Shown here one piece after another: positions 1-8,578 of a stretch of 22,500 nucleotides of DNA. This DNA is from Theodoxus fluviatilis (taxonomy: Eukaryota; Mollusca; Gastropoda; Cycloneritida; Neritidae), in contig JAWQFJ010028338.1 in the NCBI GenBank assembly GCA_034096865.1, positions 1 through 22,500 of the forward strand, written 5' to 3'. The first letter of the stretch is position 1. Each line of letters begins with the position of its first letter. Made by a program: the position numbers and the translations under genes. The notes under the pieces were generated by a model. That model was not told where the DNA came from and made no database searches. It saw only the letters and a list, made by a program, of their open reading frames with translations.

Positions 1-17
1 ATATATATATATGTGTG
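1..17. repeat. Short (AT)n/(GT)n microsatellite at the window edge
   Basis: The window opens inside a run of AT dinucleotides that passes into GTGTG. It may continue beyond the left edge. The stretch from 18 to 260 is AT-rich with nothing recognisable. Confidence 0.8.
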
Positions 18-256
18 AAATTCACTGATATTCCATCCATAACTATTTTTTGATGTTGCTTCACTTGTCTTGCTGTCTGATTAATGACAATATCAAGTCT
101 GCAAGAAAAATAGACACTTGACTTAGTAACTTGGGCTTCTCACAACTTAAACAGATTGATAAATTTATTTTGACTTGCTTTATGTGACAAGCACACACAG
201 AAATGATAATTTTCTAAAGGTTTTGGTGGGGGTTTTCTCCATGCATCCAGAAAACT

Positions 257-260
<4 letters not shown>

Positions 261-300
<40 letters not shown>
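261..300. repeat. (GT)20 microsatellite
   Basis: Forty bases of uninterrupted GT dinucleotide, followed by ACACA. The short histidine/threonine-rich open frames that read through it on the minus strand are by-products of the repeat. Confidence 0.95.
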
Positions 301-302
<2 letters not shown>

Positions 303-403
303 ACAAAAATATAACTTGAAAAATGATTAAAACTATAAATACATAAATTGTTGAATAAACAGTGGACCAACAAGTTTTTATAACAAAAGTGCTATAAAAA
401 CAC

Positions 404-553
404 CAACATGCCATCCCTCAGGTGTATCAAATGCAAAATTTGAAAGTCTGCCTAATCCTGGAAATGTCACATCTACATGATTGGTAGTGAGTGAAAGAGA
501 AAATTGACCAAACTTGCCCTTTGAAACTGATTGGGTTGAAATGGGTATGAGAG
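404..553 (-). CDS. Candidate exon 2 of an unidentified gene
   Basis: On the minus strand the segment is preceded by a pyrimidine-rich tract and a CACAAG acceptor-like AG (554-555). It stays open for 50 codons and ends at a possible donor (TTG followed by GTGTTT, 401-403). The reading includes FGQFSLSLTTNHVDVTFPG followed by LGRLSNFAFDTPEGWHV, which has mixed composition and no low-complexity bias. Its first base is codon position 2, which matches the single base left over by the candidate upstream exon at 633-894. The intervening intron would be only 79 nt, short for an animal. Without the donor the frame runs on to a stop at 378. I do not recognise the family. The exon call is inference from phase and splice-like sites. 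Confidence 0.3.
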
Positions 554-632
554 CTTGTGCAGGCAGTTGGAAGAAGTCAAGGCAGTGAAAAAAAAACCTC
601 CGAAAGCCTCCTGGCAGAGATGAGAGAATCAC

Positions 633-894
633 CTTGGGGTAGCTTTGAAGGGCTTGCCTGAAATGCAGGACTGATTGACCTCAACTGGCTCAAGTGTGGC
701 CATTCCTGCCGCAACCCTGTCACTAGCACTGCTCGCTCTCCATTGGAGATGAAGTCTGACTGGAAGATGACCGCCATTGCTGTTTGAAGGAAGGAGCACA
801 AGTGTTCATCACCTCTCCACTTGCCTGTCACTGCCTCGGCAGACTTCCAAACCAGCACTTCAATTTGCACTTGGCATGGTTCCCTTCCTGTCTT
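633..894 (-). CDS. Candidate exon 1 of an unidentified gene
   Basis: Minus-strand frame open from 894 (just after a TAA) down to CCCCAAG, which is followed by GTGATT, a good donor match (627-632). The translation includes QIEVLVWKSAEAVTGKW, then RGDEHLCSFLQTAMAVIFQ and SDFISNGERAVLVTGLRQEW. It mixes hydrophobic and charged residues like a folded globular domain, and codon use is unbiased. No convincing pyrimidine-rich acceptor lies upstream. Candidate AGs occur near 875-892, so the 5' boundary is uncertain, and the only in-frame starts seen are GTG codons. Beyond the donor the frame continues for about 19 codons, ending at 577. Exon 404-553 is phase-compatible. Family not recognised. A decayed gene copy is also possible. 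Confidence 0.35.
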
Positions 895-1776
895 TTATCA
901 CTTTTGTCTTTCCAGTAATAATTAGTACAGTTCCACACAAGTTCCCCTGGAGCCCATATTTAGACAGTAATGCATCAATTAAGTGTTCATCTTGGTGGCC
1001 ATGGGAAAATTACTGTCCATACACCCATTATTTTCGAACATTTCATTATCATTCTTTCACATTACAAGTTATGAACATCTCAGTTTATAAATTTACATTT
1101 AATAAGAATTTCTTACTTTTCTGATGCAGCTTAAGTGTGCTGATGTGGATGTGTGTGTGTAAGTTATTAGCAGAGGTTCCTGGTCTTCAGCTTAGGTGTA
1201 ATATGGTTATTCAGTGCTGTTAATGTTTATTGCCTGACTAAAGTGTCTAATTCACACTCACATAAATTTGCATTTCAACTTATATTGTTATAATGCCTGT
1301 GTTATTTCGCTGTACACATGACACACACGCAAACTAAGGGACGTCTTTCTAATAGCTCCGCAGATAACACAGAGCTCTACTATAGCAACATAATATTTCT
1401 TTTAAAAATGTAATCGAAAAAGATAATTTATTTAGGCAGCTTAAAACCATTCTGAGAGGCACTGCTTCCAAATCTGTCCTGATTTTTGGGGTAGATTCTG
1501 GAGCCTATGGACGGACAGACACAGACCAGATCATATCAGAACAGACAAAGGAACTTTTCTATTTAATGGGGTTAGGAGATTTGGTGACCAGTTTATCAAT
1601 GTGCTTGATTGGGCTAGGTCTTCCAGCATGGTTTGAATGCATGATCATATCTGAACGATCTGACCCTGTTCTGATCCCCCTCAGCAGCCAGGGATATCAG
1701 TTCATGAAGGGGCCCAAAGGGTAAGGCTGTGTATTTACATCGGGTGTTTATGCTCAAGACAAATCTCAGCCAATGA
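895..1776. other. No gene seen
   Basis: AT-rich unique-looking sequence. It holds short GT and CA tracts (about 1150-1160 and 1318-1328) and a degenerate GACA/ACAG-like purine stretch near 1510-1553. The open frames here are short and show no splice-like context. A 115-codon plus-strand frame at 777-1124 lies antisense to candidate exon 633-894 and has no independent support. Confidence 0.5.
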
Positions 1777-1911
1777 GGTGATGTGGCCCGTCTGGCAGTG
1801 AAGCACGTCAGCTTCAAGCACCCCGGCCTCTCGTTGGACAGGTCCACCAGTATGGCCCTTAATGGAGCCTTACCACCCAAAGTGGCTCCAGCCATGGATA
1901 TGTTACACTAA
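1777..1911 (+). CDS. Weak candidate terminal coding segment
   Basis: The plus-strand frame opens after a TGA at 1774-1776 and runs 44 codons to TAA (1909-1911). It reads GDVARLAVKHVSFKHPGLSL, then DRSTSMALNGALPPKVAPAM, which looks protein-like. Two AG dinucleotides shortly upstream (in AATCTCAG and CCAATGAG) could be acceptors, but both contexts are mediocre and only the second lies past the TGA. An antisense frame of 93 codons (1614-1895) overlaps and cannot be excluded. Family not recognised. Evidence is thin. Confidence 0.18.
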   Translation, partial: GDVARLAVKHVSFKHPGLSLDRSTSMALNGALPPKVAPAMDMLH

Positions 1912-1988
1912 CACTCGTTCACAAGTTTGTCTGCGGACATGCCAGGCCCTACAGACATATTCAGTTGAAGGACACTAGTCCCTATGGA

Positions 1989-3014
1989 TTTTTGACTCAC
2001 ATGCAAAGCAAAAGTGAGTCTATGTACTCGCCCGTTTCGTCCGGCCGTGCGTGGTGTCGTCCGTAAAAAACTTTAACGTTGGATTTTTCTAGGAGACTAT
2101 TAAGTCTATCAACACCCAATTTGGCGTGATGGTGTATGATGACAAGGCGTCAAAAAAACATACATAGTGACATGACCTTGCTTCAAGGTGAAGGTCGCAG
2201 GGGCCGTAACTGTTGTCTAAAAAACAGCCATTTTTCACATTTTCCCAATTTTCTCTGAAGTTTATTAGATTGGATACCTGACCTATATATGGTGTATAGG
2301 GCAAAGTAATCCCTATCTTTTGATACCAGTTAGATTGACCTTGCTTCAAGGTCAAGGTTACAGGAGCTCTTTAAAGTTGGATTGTATACATATTTTGAAA
2401 TGATCTTGACCCTGAACTATGGAAGATAACTCTTCCAAACTTCATAACATTGTAGTACACATGTTATACTTTCATACTAGGTCACCCGTGTTGTCCGTCC
2501 GGGCGTCCGGATGTTCGTAAAAAACTTTAACGTTGGATTTTTCTCGGACACTATTAAGTCTATCAACACCCAATTTGGCATGATGGTGTAGGATGACAAG
2601 GCGTCAAAAAACATACATAGCGACTTGACCTTGCTTCAAGGTCAAGGTCACAGGAGCTCTTTAAAGTTGGATTGTATGCATATTTTGAAGTGACCTTGAC
2701 CCTGAACTATGGAAGATAACTCTTCCAAACTTCATAACATTGTAGTACACATGTTATACTTTCAAAGTAGGTCACCCGTGTTGTCCGTCCGGGCGTCCTG
2801 TCGTCCGTAAAAAACTTTAACGTTGGATTTTTCTCGGAGACTATTAAGTCTATCAACACCCAATTTGGCATGATGGTGTAGGATGACAAGGCGTCAAAAA
2901 ACATACATAGCGACTTGACCTTGCTTCAAGGTCAAGGTCGCAGGGGCCGTAAATGTCTAAAAGACAGCCTTTTTCACATCTTCTCAGCATATGAGTCGAG
3001 TGGGCTTTGCCCTT
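1989..3014 (+). mobile_element. Non-autonomous dispersed element, copy 1 (three internal units, 3' part shortened)
   Basis: Starts TTTTTGACTCACATGC and ends GTGGGCTTTGCCCTT, the same ends as the copies at 5097-5958 and 9845-11032. GACTCACATGC (1994-2004) faces a diverged inverted partner GCATaTGAGTC (2987-2997). The terminal GGGC-TTT-GCCC hairpin is at 3002-3012. Inside are three starts of a unit beginning (G)TCACCCGTG..GTCCGTCC followed by AAAAAACTTTAACGTTGGAT. The last two starts are exactly 290 bp apart (2481 and 2771). The distal portion rich in GGTCAAGGTCA that the other copies carry is missing, so this copy has an internal deletion. No coding capacity was found. Its three minus-strand frames of 63-88 codons are incidental. 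The 3' terminus (GATGC instead of TTCTTGTT) has decayed or is truncated. Confidence 0.75.
2481..2960 (+). repeat. Tandem internal units of element copy 1
   Basis: A 290-bp unit (2481-2770) is followed by a second, nearly identical start (2771 onward). Both begin GTCACCCGTGTTGTCCGTCC and continue through AACTTTAACGTTGGATTTTT and a GACCTTGCTTCAAGGTCAAG block. The second unit is cut short where it joins the element's 3' end. This direct duplication distinguishes copy 1 from copy 2, which has one unit. Confidence 0.75.
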
Positions 3015-3410
3015 GATGCAACTGAGCAATCACATGACCATCAGGTGTTATGGGACTATGCTGTGTTGATTGGCTATCAGTTATCATCCATGGTATTTTC
3101 ATGCCACTACATTGAAATCTTTTAATATAGTGAAGGTCCAGGGACAGAATGAGAGCTTTAACCATTCAGGCAACAAAACTTGTAATTTGTTTTAGGTTAC
3201 ACGTCAAAATACCCAAGCAAAAAAATATATAGGGTAGGTAGGTAGAAACTTTATTTTTTAAAGTATAGTTCAAATACAGGTTGCCATACTGTAACTGTCT
3301 ATCAGATCAGAGAAAAATGGGTCTCATGATGAAAAACATGATGATAAAGGCAAGCTCTCTGAGAAATCTTGGTGAAGGATGAGAAAATCTTAGGTGTGCA
3401 TTATATTCCC

Positions 3411-3413
<3 letters not shown>
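3015..3413. other. No gene seen
   Basis: Unique-looking AT-rich sequence. A short GTAGGTAGGTAG stretch lies near 3234-3245. A 63-codon minus-strand frame (2974-3165) overlaps the element end and has no support. Confidence 0.5.

Positions 3414-3471
<58 letters not shown>
3414..3471. repeat. (TG)29 microsatellite
   Basis: About 58 bases of uninterrupted TG dinucleotide. A poly-histidine/threonine minus-strand frame through it is a by-product of the repeat. Confidence 0.95.
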
Positions 3472-3476
<5 letters not shown>

Positions 3477-3939
3477 CAAGAAAGCAAAGTGGAGACTCAG
3501 TAGCAAAATTCAGGGTTGGTTGGGTGACAAAAAACAAGCTTTTTTGGGGGGTGCCTCATCTGATTACCTGTGACCAGTCATGATGACACACTATGCAATG
3601 TTTTATGAATTTTGACTCCAGTATCATGGAGTAATGACTAATCAATGAGATGGCACATACATTGGATGATCTGCTATTCACGCAAAGTGCCAGCTGTTGA
3701 TATGTTAGATTGAGACTCTCATCATGTCTGATAAAAAGGGTGTCACCTTAACTCCCTTGACAGATGCTCTGATGAAATAAACCTCCTCTGTTTCACTCTC
3801 CTTGTTGGACATTACATTTGCAAATTTGGTTTGACTATGGAATGCAGTGTTGAGAAAAAGGACTCATGTCGTACATGACATATGAGCGTAATGGTTTTTT
3901 CTTGCCCCATTAATTTCATATGTGTAGAAACTAATAATT
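3472..3939. other. No gene seen
   Basis: Unique-looking sequence without coding signal, including a short T6G7 stretch near 3540-3552. Nothing supports an RNA gene. Confidence 0.5.
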
Positions 3940-4242
3940 TCAGTATACTGCGGAGCTGCAGAAGGAAAGAGGAACCCAGTTTGTTTGGAAGTCGTGATGC
4001 AGTACAACTGCATGTGGTGGTTTTGTCCCAGTGGTGATTTGCGCTGTGCCTCTGGTCACAGATAATAGGAATTCTGATGTCTTCGGGTGTCCAGGAATGG
4101 AACCACTTTTAGACCCACCAAAGGCTTCTGGCAGCACAAGTAGCCCTGAAGACAGGTTTCTGTCCGCTTGGGATGCTGTAAATATGACGCCAGGCCTCCA
4201 GGAATAGATGGCCCATTGGTGTAGCTGAAGATATGCATGGAG
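3940..4242 (-). CDS. Candidate coding segment, unidentified, about 100 codons
   Basis: Minus-strand frame open from after a TGA at 4243-4245 to a TGA at 3940-3942. It has no ATG, so if real it is an exon. It reads LQLHQWAIYSWRPGVIF, then TASQADRNLSSGLLVLPEAF and GGSKSGSIPGHPKTSEF. A CATATCTTCAG acceptor-like site lies just inside the 5' end. A second minus-strand frame, 4056-4319, overlaps it and reads MVQMHDSMHIFSYTNGPSIP, then GGLASYLQHPKRTETC. It is equally protein-like, so one of the two is accidental or the sequence carries a frameshift. No family recognised. Confidence 0.25.
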   Translation of the reverse strand, partial: LHAYLQLHQWAIYSWRPGVIFTASQADRNLSSGLLVLPEAFGGSKSGSIPGHPKTSEFLLSVTRGTAQITTGTKPPHAVVLHHDFQTNWVPLSFCSSAVY

Positions 4243-4512
4243 TCATGCATTTGGACCATGCTGCAGATAGTGACAGGGCTAACCGGATATGAGGGAGGTA
4301 ATGGTATTACTGAGCTCATTACTAACTCATGCTATGACTGCATTGGCTGCGTTGATTGGATTTGAGCCGGCATCCCACCACCAGCCACTCTGCTCCTGCA
4401 TCAGAGAGGGTTTCCTTGTTGCCGAGCCTGGAGATGATTTCATCCCAGTTTTCTATGGTTTATCGGGGCAACTTGTCGTCCTGCCTTGCTATGACCCCAA
4501 CGCCCTCCCACC

Positions 4513-4615
4513 CATGTGGGTTGGGGGGTAACAATAGACCCACCACAGGTCCGGAAATGTGAATTGTAAATAGGAAAATTGAGACTTGCTCTTATAGCTT
4601 ACTCTAACAAGCTCT
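4513..4615 (+). repeat. Dispersed repeat family B, copy A
   Basis: Begins CATGTGGGTTGGGGGGTAAC, continues AATAGACCCACCACA and ends in GAGACTTGCTCTTATAGCTT ACTCTAACAAG. The same order of motifs (TGTGGG..GGG, AATAGACC, a purine-rich stretch, a CTTG..TTCTAAC block) recurs at 12472-12642 and 12859-13050. This copy lacks the later ATGGCC..CATAGCC part. It has no coding capacity. It could be a SINE, a LINE 3' portion or a UTR-associated repeat. Confidence 0.6.
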
Positions 4616-4672
4616 CTAGTGAATTTGTAAACAATGTCTTATGTATGCATGCTAATTGGTCCAAAAAGCAAT

Positions 4673-4701
4673 ACATTAATTAATTAATTTATTTATTTAT
4701 T
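4673..4701. repeat. ATTA/ATTT microsatellite
   Basis: A run of TTAA-like tetranucleotides passing into TTTA repeats, about 29 bases. Confidence 0.8.
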
Positions 4702-4828
4702 CATGCCTACCCTTCTAATGGTTTAGTTTGCTCTTATTGCTTGGAAAAGTACTTGCCTATTCAACCACTTAGCTTGCTAGCTAAGATATGAGTGATGTCA
4801 CTACCCAAACAAATTTACCATTTACCTG

Positions 4829-4905
4829 TAAGGCAAAAAAATGAGTTGTGATTACAGTAACCTGACCGACCTTTTTTCTTTCTTTTTTTGTGTGGACCTT
4901 GAACT
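4829..4905 (+). repeat. Short dispersed repeat family C, plus-oriented copy
   Basis: AAGGCAAAAAAATGAG..GATTACAGTAACCTGACCGACC followed by a T-rich tract. The reverse complement of 7455-7523 shows the same order: AAGGCCAAAG-A-rich, GGTTACAGTAACC, CCACC, then a T-rich tract. The shared core ACAGTAACC with matching flanks over about 70 bases makes chance similarity unlikely. The T-rich tract and the A-rich tract at 4932-4961 also form a low-complexity inverted repeat (4869-4961). Confidence 0.55.
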
Positions 4906-5096
4906 CTTTTTTTTAATCCTGCAAAAAGTTATAAAAAAAAGAAAAGAAATAAAAAAAGACGGCAAACAATAAACTGCATGGTGCCCCATTTTTCCTGCTC
5001 ATGAGCACTTGGGAAATCCACTCTAAGTAAGTTTTTAAACAGTATTTGCATCGCAAGAGAAATTTCTATGTTCAATCTGGCCTTTTCTTCTTAACC

Positions 5097-5958
5097 TTTT
5101 TTGACTCACATGCGAAGCAAAAGTGAGTCTATGTACTCACCCGTGTCGTCCGTCCGGGCGTCCGGGTATCCGGGCGTCCGGGCGTCCGTGAAAAACTTTA
5201 ACGTTAGATTTTTCTCGGAGACTATTAAGTCTATCAACACCCAATTTGGCATGATGGTGTATGATGACAAGGCCTAAAAAAACATACATAGTGACTTGTC
5301 CTTGCTTCAAGGTCAAGGTCGCAGGGGCCATAAATGTTGTCTAAAAAACAGTCATTTTTCACATTTTCTCAATTTTCTCTAAAGTTTTTGAGATTGGATA
5401 CCTCACCTATTTATGGTATATAGGGCAAAGTAAGCCCTATCTTTTGATACCAGTTTGGTTGACCTTGCTTCAAGGTCAAGGTCACAGGAGCTCTTCAAAG
5501 TTGGATTGTATACATATTTTGAAGTGACCTTGACCCTGAACTATGGAAGATAACTGTTTCAAACTTAACAATTATGTGGGGCACATGTTATACTTTCATC
5601 ATGAGACACATTTGGTCACATATCATCAAGGTCAAGGTCACTTTGACCCTTATGAAATGTGACCAAAATGGGGTATGAACCACTAAAAGTGACCATATTT
5701 CATGGTAGAAAGTGCCAATAAGCACCATTGTGCTTCCTATGTCTTGAATTAACAGCTTGTGTTGCATGACCTTGGATGACCTTGACCTTGGGTCAAGGTC
5801 ACATGTATTTTGGTAGGAAAAAAGTGTAAAGCATTTCTTAGTGTATGTCATTGGTAGGTTTAGTTGTTTGACCTTGACCTTGAAGGTCACCTGAAGGTCA
5901 ATGTCATGTAAAGGTCAAGGTCAAGCATGTGAGTCATATGGGCTTTGCCCTTCTTGTT
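5097..5958 (+). mobile_element. Non-autonomous dispersed element, copy 2 (single internal unit, intact ends)
   Basis: Runs from TTTTTTGACTCACATGC to GGGCTTTGCCCTTCTTGTT. The 11-base subterminal inverted repeat is GACTCACATGC (5103-5113) against GCATGTGAGTC (5925-5935). The 5' end can fold GACTCAC with GTGAGTC (5103-5109, 5123-5129). The 3' end carries GGGC-TTT-GCCC (5940-5950) just before the terminus. After the 5' end comes a GGGCGTCC octamer array (about 5155-5190), then the common AACTTTAACGTTGGAT-like unit, then a region packed with AGGTCA half-sites. Five exact DR0 sites (AGGTCAAGGTCA or its complement) are at 5473, 5629, 5777, 5869 and 5912. There is no transposase or RT. The arrangement of 5' subterminal repeat, internal array, 3' subterminal repeat and terminal hairpin resembles Helentron-derived non-autonomous elements (inference). 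Confidence 0.8.
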
Positions 5959-6069
5959 TCTAATTCAGGCTGAGTTACCAACCCTATTTTTGGTGTGTGC
6001 CGCCAAAGGTTCACGGCACTGTACTCGCACACATACGGGCACACATAAACACATGCATGTACATACCAG

Positions 6070-6072
<3 letters not shown>

Positions 6073-6110
<38 letters not shown>
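6073..6110. repeat. (AC)19 microsatellite
   Basis: Thirty-eight bases of AC dinucleotide. Imperfect CA-rich sequence precedes it (6027-6072). Overlapping frames on both strands are repeat by-products. Confidence 0.95.
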
Positions 6111-6113
<3 letters not shown>

Positions 6114-6207
6114 CACATGACTGTTTCTCATGCAGACACAATCTCTTTCATCTACATTAGGTACTCACATACCATGACATACAACACCTTGAAACTTATT
6201 TCATGAG

Positions 6208-6255
6208 TGCACATACACGCACACATTAACACATGCACACACAAACACACACACA

Positions 6256-6294
<39 letters not shown>
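6208..6294. repeat. Imperfect (CA)n microsatellite
   Basis: Starts CACATACACGCACACATTAAC and becomes nearly pure CA from 6234, with ATA and AAA interruptions. Both CA tracts between element copies 2 and 3 lie on the same strand. Confidence 0.9.
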
Positions 6295-6297
<3 letters not shown>

Positions 6298-6610
6298 ATG
6301 CGCCTGTGAACTTAGGCATGTAGGTGCAAAATCTTAAGGAAACAGAAACACTCACTTGGTTGAGGACTGGAAGCAAAAGCAATGAGGATTATGAAGTAAA
6401 TGATACAAACTGACAATTTCTTCTTGTTTGTAAGGACTGTCACTAATTAATAGGTAAGTGTCCCATACCACTTATCTGCCCCTTGCCGCCATTTCTGTAA
6501 TGACTTCAGCTAAGTCCCTGGTTCTCCCTCCCTTATCTCCCTCTTCTGGATCATCGCTCTAATTTTAGTGTCGAGATGGCGACCTTGGGGTAGAAGTGCC
6601 TGTTGTTCCT

Positions 6611-6664
6611 CATTCTGTGAACCCGAGTCAGAGTATTGACTCTGGCACAGTTCACAATGAATGC
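6611..6664. repeat. Nested imperfect palindrome
   Basis: TGTGAAC (6616-6622) pairs with GTTCACA (6650-6656). Inside it GAGTCA (6625-6630) pairs with TGACTC (6637-6642) around a six-base loop. Outer CATT/AATG bases extend it. It could form a cruciform or RNA hairpin. No transposon ends were recognised. Confidence 0.6.
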
Positions 6665-6981
6665 GTAATAGACTTGACCCTTCGCATTACAGAATTGCGC
6701 CAAAAATAGTTAGCTCTGATTCTGTTTTTCTCTCCACTTTTTACAGATATCATTCAGATGTCAAAACTTGTTTCCATTTCAACACAAACATTTTCTTTTA
6801 TTGAATAAATGCTTGTATATATTGCCTCAACAAGAGTAAGTTATGAGTTTTGTGTGAAATAGTCTTAGAACTACTTTAACGGCGTATGTCAGGGAGCAGA
6901 TCGGCTATCCCACAAGCCTCTCGCGTGACCTCCATATGCATATTTTGGATGAAAACTTTCCAGCACGTGATGTCAACTGTC

Positions 6982-7020
6982 CTAGAGACACTTTTGCCGG
7001 TAGGCCGACTGAGTCTCTAG
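6982..7020. repeat. Inverted repeat CTAGAGAC...GTCTCTAG
   Basis: Eight-base perfect arms separated by 23 bases. The loop holds a small GCC-GGTA-GGC stem. CTAG recurs a few bases later (7026-7029). Confidence 0.6.
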
Positions 7021-7192
7021 TGAACTAGAATGGTTGTTCCTAACAGGGTTGCTAAATTTAAGACAGTGACCATGAGCTCAGTAAGACCACTGGGCAGCTA
7101 TGTCATACCTTTGCTAGGCGGCAATGGGCAGCATGCAGGGGTGTTCAACACTTGTTTTGGTTTATTATTAGGCCAAACGATTAAAAAAATTT

Positions 7193-7237
7193 AGGTTGCA
7201 GTGACATGACCAAAAAGAAAGGTCATTTGGTCAACCT
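7193..7237. repeat. Imperfect inverted repeat, 45 bp
   Basis: AGGTTG..ATGACC on the left mirrors GGTCAT..CAACCT on the right around AAAAAGAAA. It could be a short MITE-like remnant or a hairpin. No target-site duplication was identified. Confidence 0.5.
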
Positions 7238-7454
7238 GAATTTGCTATTTTGTGTATTTTTGTTAGTAGAAGAGGCCAGATTGAACATAAACCACAAATT
7301 ATTTTTCACTGAAAATTTCTTTCTGACATAAATAGCGGATTCCCCGCATGCTCATAAGGCAGGGAAGATAGGACAGCACATAATTTGTTGATTACCATAG
7401 ATTTCTTCCCTCCCTTTTTTGTGACAGTGTGTGTTTTGCATTGATTGGAAAAAG

Positions 7455-7523
7455 TTAGGGTCAGGGAAAAAAAAGGTTTGGTGGGGTTACTGTAACCAGA
7501 ACTATTTTTTTCTTTGGCCTTAG
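7455..7523 (-). repeat. Short dispersed repeat family C, minus-oriented copy
   Basis: Its reverse complement matches the layout of 4829-4905. It contains a 13-base palindrome GGTTACTGTAACC (7485-7497). Flanked by A- and T-rich tracts. Confidence 0.55.
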
Positions 7524-7616
7524 CCTGCTGGGCTAGTTGCACATAAAATTTATTAGCCCCCAAAAATGTTTACAAGCCAGTCTGAATCAGAGTACCATTT
7601 ATCTTGAAATAGCCTT

Positions 7617-7642
7617 CCCCCCCCCCCCCCCCCCCCCCCCCC
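7617..7642. repeat. Poly-C run, 26 bases
   Basis: Twenty-six consecutive C residues. The minus strand is a poly-G run with G-quadruplex potential. Run length in the assembly may be inaccurate. Confidence 0.9.
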
Positions 7643-8240
7643 TTATGTTCATATTCGTCATCTCTTTTTTTTTTCCTTGGTCACTTTGTTTCCATGTAAA
7701 ACTAGTGGTGGCTTACTTGCATTATGTATCACAACTTCATCCATTAAAGATTGAATTCGTTCTCATTGAGAACCAAGCATCTACATAGCAGGAAGTCTTG
7801 CAGAGTGTTATTGCATAACAAGAAAGATGGCTGATGTTGCAGGAGGCAAGATGGCTGTTGTAATCAAGTTGCGGATTTGAGTGAATAAGGAAGACATCTT
7901 GAAACAGCATCGACATGCTTTTTTTTGCTTTTTTTAAATAACCAAACCACTAGGCGAGTGACTGCAGTTTTTCCTAGCCCAAGAAAGTTTTTACTTACCT
8001 GTGACAAGCCAGCCAGTGGTTTGAACATCCCTGAGTATGGAATGGTGGTAATAGTGAAGTAGGGTGTCTTGGGAAATTTTGCCTAATTATAGCTGTGGCT
8101 TTTGCCATGCCGTGTCATGTGGCATCCATCCTTCAAATGTCCATGGTGCTTTCTGTCCTGAATCTGGCCACCTTTTTGCTTGGTTGTCATTGCACTTGCT
8201 GGTTTTTCTTCTCTCTTTGTGTGTGTGATAGGATGTAAAA
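7643..8240. other. No gene seen
   Basis: Unique-looking sequence. Two AAGATGGCTG-like phrases occur near 7823-7857. Short minus-strand frames at 8083-8278 overlap the TTCC microsatellite and have no support. Confidence 0.5.
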
Positions 8241-8335
8241 CTTCCTTCCTTTCTTTCTTCCTTCCTTCCACCATTCATTCATTCATTCATTCATCCATCC
8301 ATTCATCCATCCATTAATCCATCCATTCATTCATT
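8241..8335. repeat. Compound (TTCC)n/(ATTC)n/(ATCC)n microsatellite
   Basis: CTTCCTTCC and TTTC repeats pass into CATTCATTC, then mixed CATC/CATT tetranucleotides. All period 4, pyrimidine-rich on the plus strand. The 243 bases after it, up to the minisatellite, hold nothing recognisable. Confidence 0.9.
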
Positions 8336-8578
8336 TTCTGTGTGTATGCATTTATCAAGGCATGCTATAGTGAACAGGAAAGCCCTAGCCCTCTTCACTT
8401 GAGGATGGAATGAGATAATGACACTCGGGCGTCTGTTTATTGCATAGCACACAAAGGCTGCAGGGGACGAAACTTTCCGTAAAACCTTTATAAACATGAG
8501 TAAGCTATGAAGTTGGCATGAAACTGATGGGAAGGGTAGCACATGGCTGGAGCCATATCATTCATTAACTCTTAGGAC

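Larger units (their letters stand above)
6295..7192. other. No gene seen; contains two notable inverted repeats
   Basis: Mostly unique-looking sequence without a long frame. It holds a nested imperfect palindrome at 6611-6664, a further stem AATGCG/CGCATT (6660-6665 with 6683-6688) and an 8-bp perfect inverted repeat CTAGAGAC/GTCTCTAG (6982-6989 with 7013-7020). Region 6480-7060 is less AT-rich than its surroundings. A non-coding RNA or regulatory role cannot be judged from sequence alone. Confidence 0.5.

Noticed and set aside
4289..4562. Plus-strand frames of 80 and 68 codons
   Set aside because: They run into repeat family B, two phases are open together and no splice-like start was seen. 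Mentioned only as context for family B.
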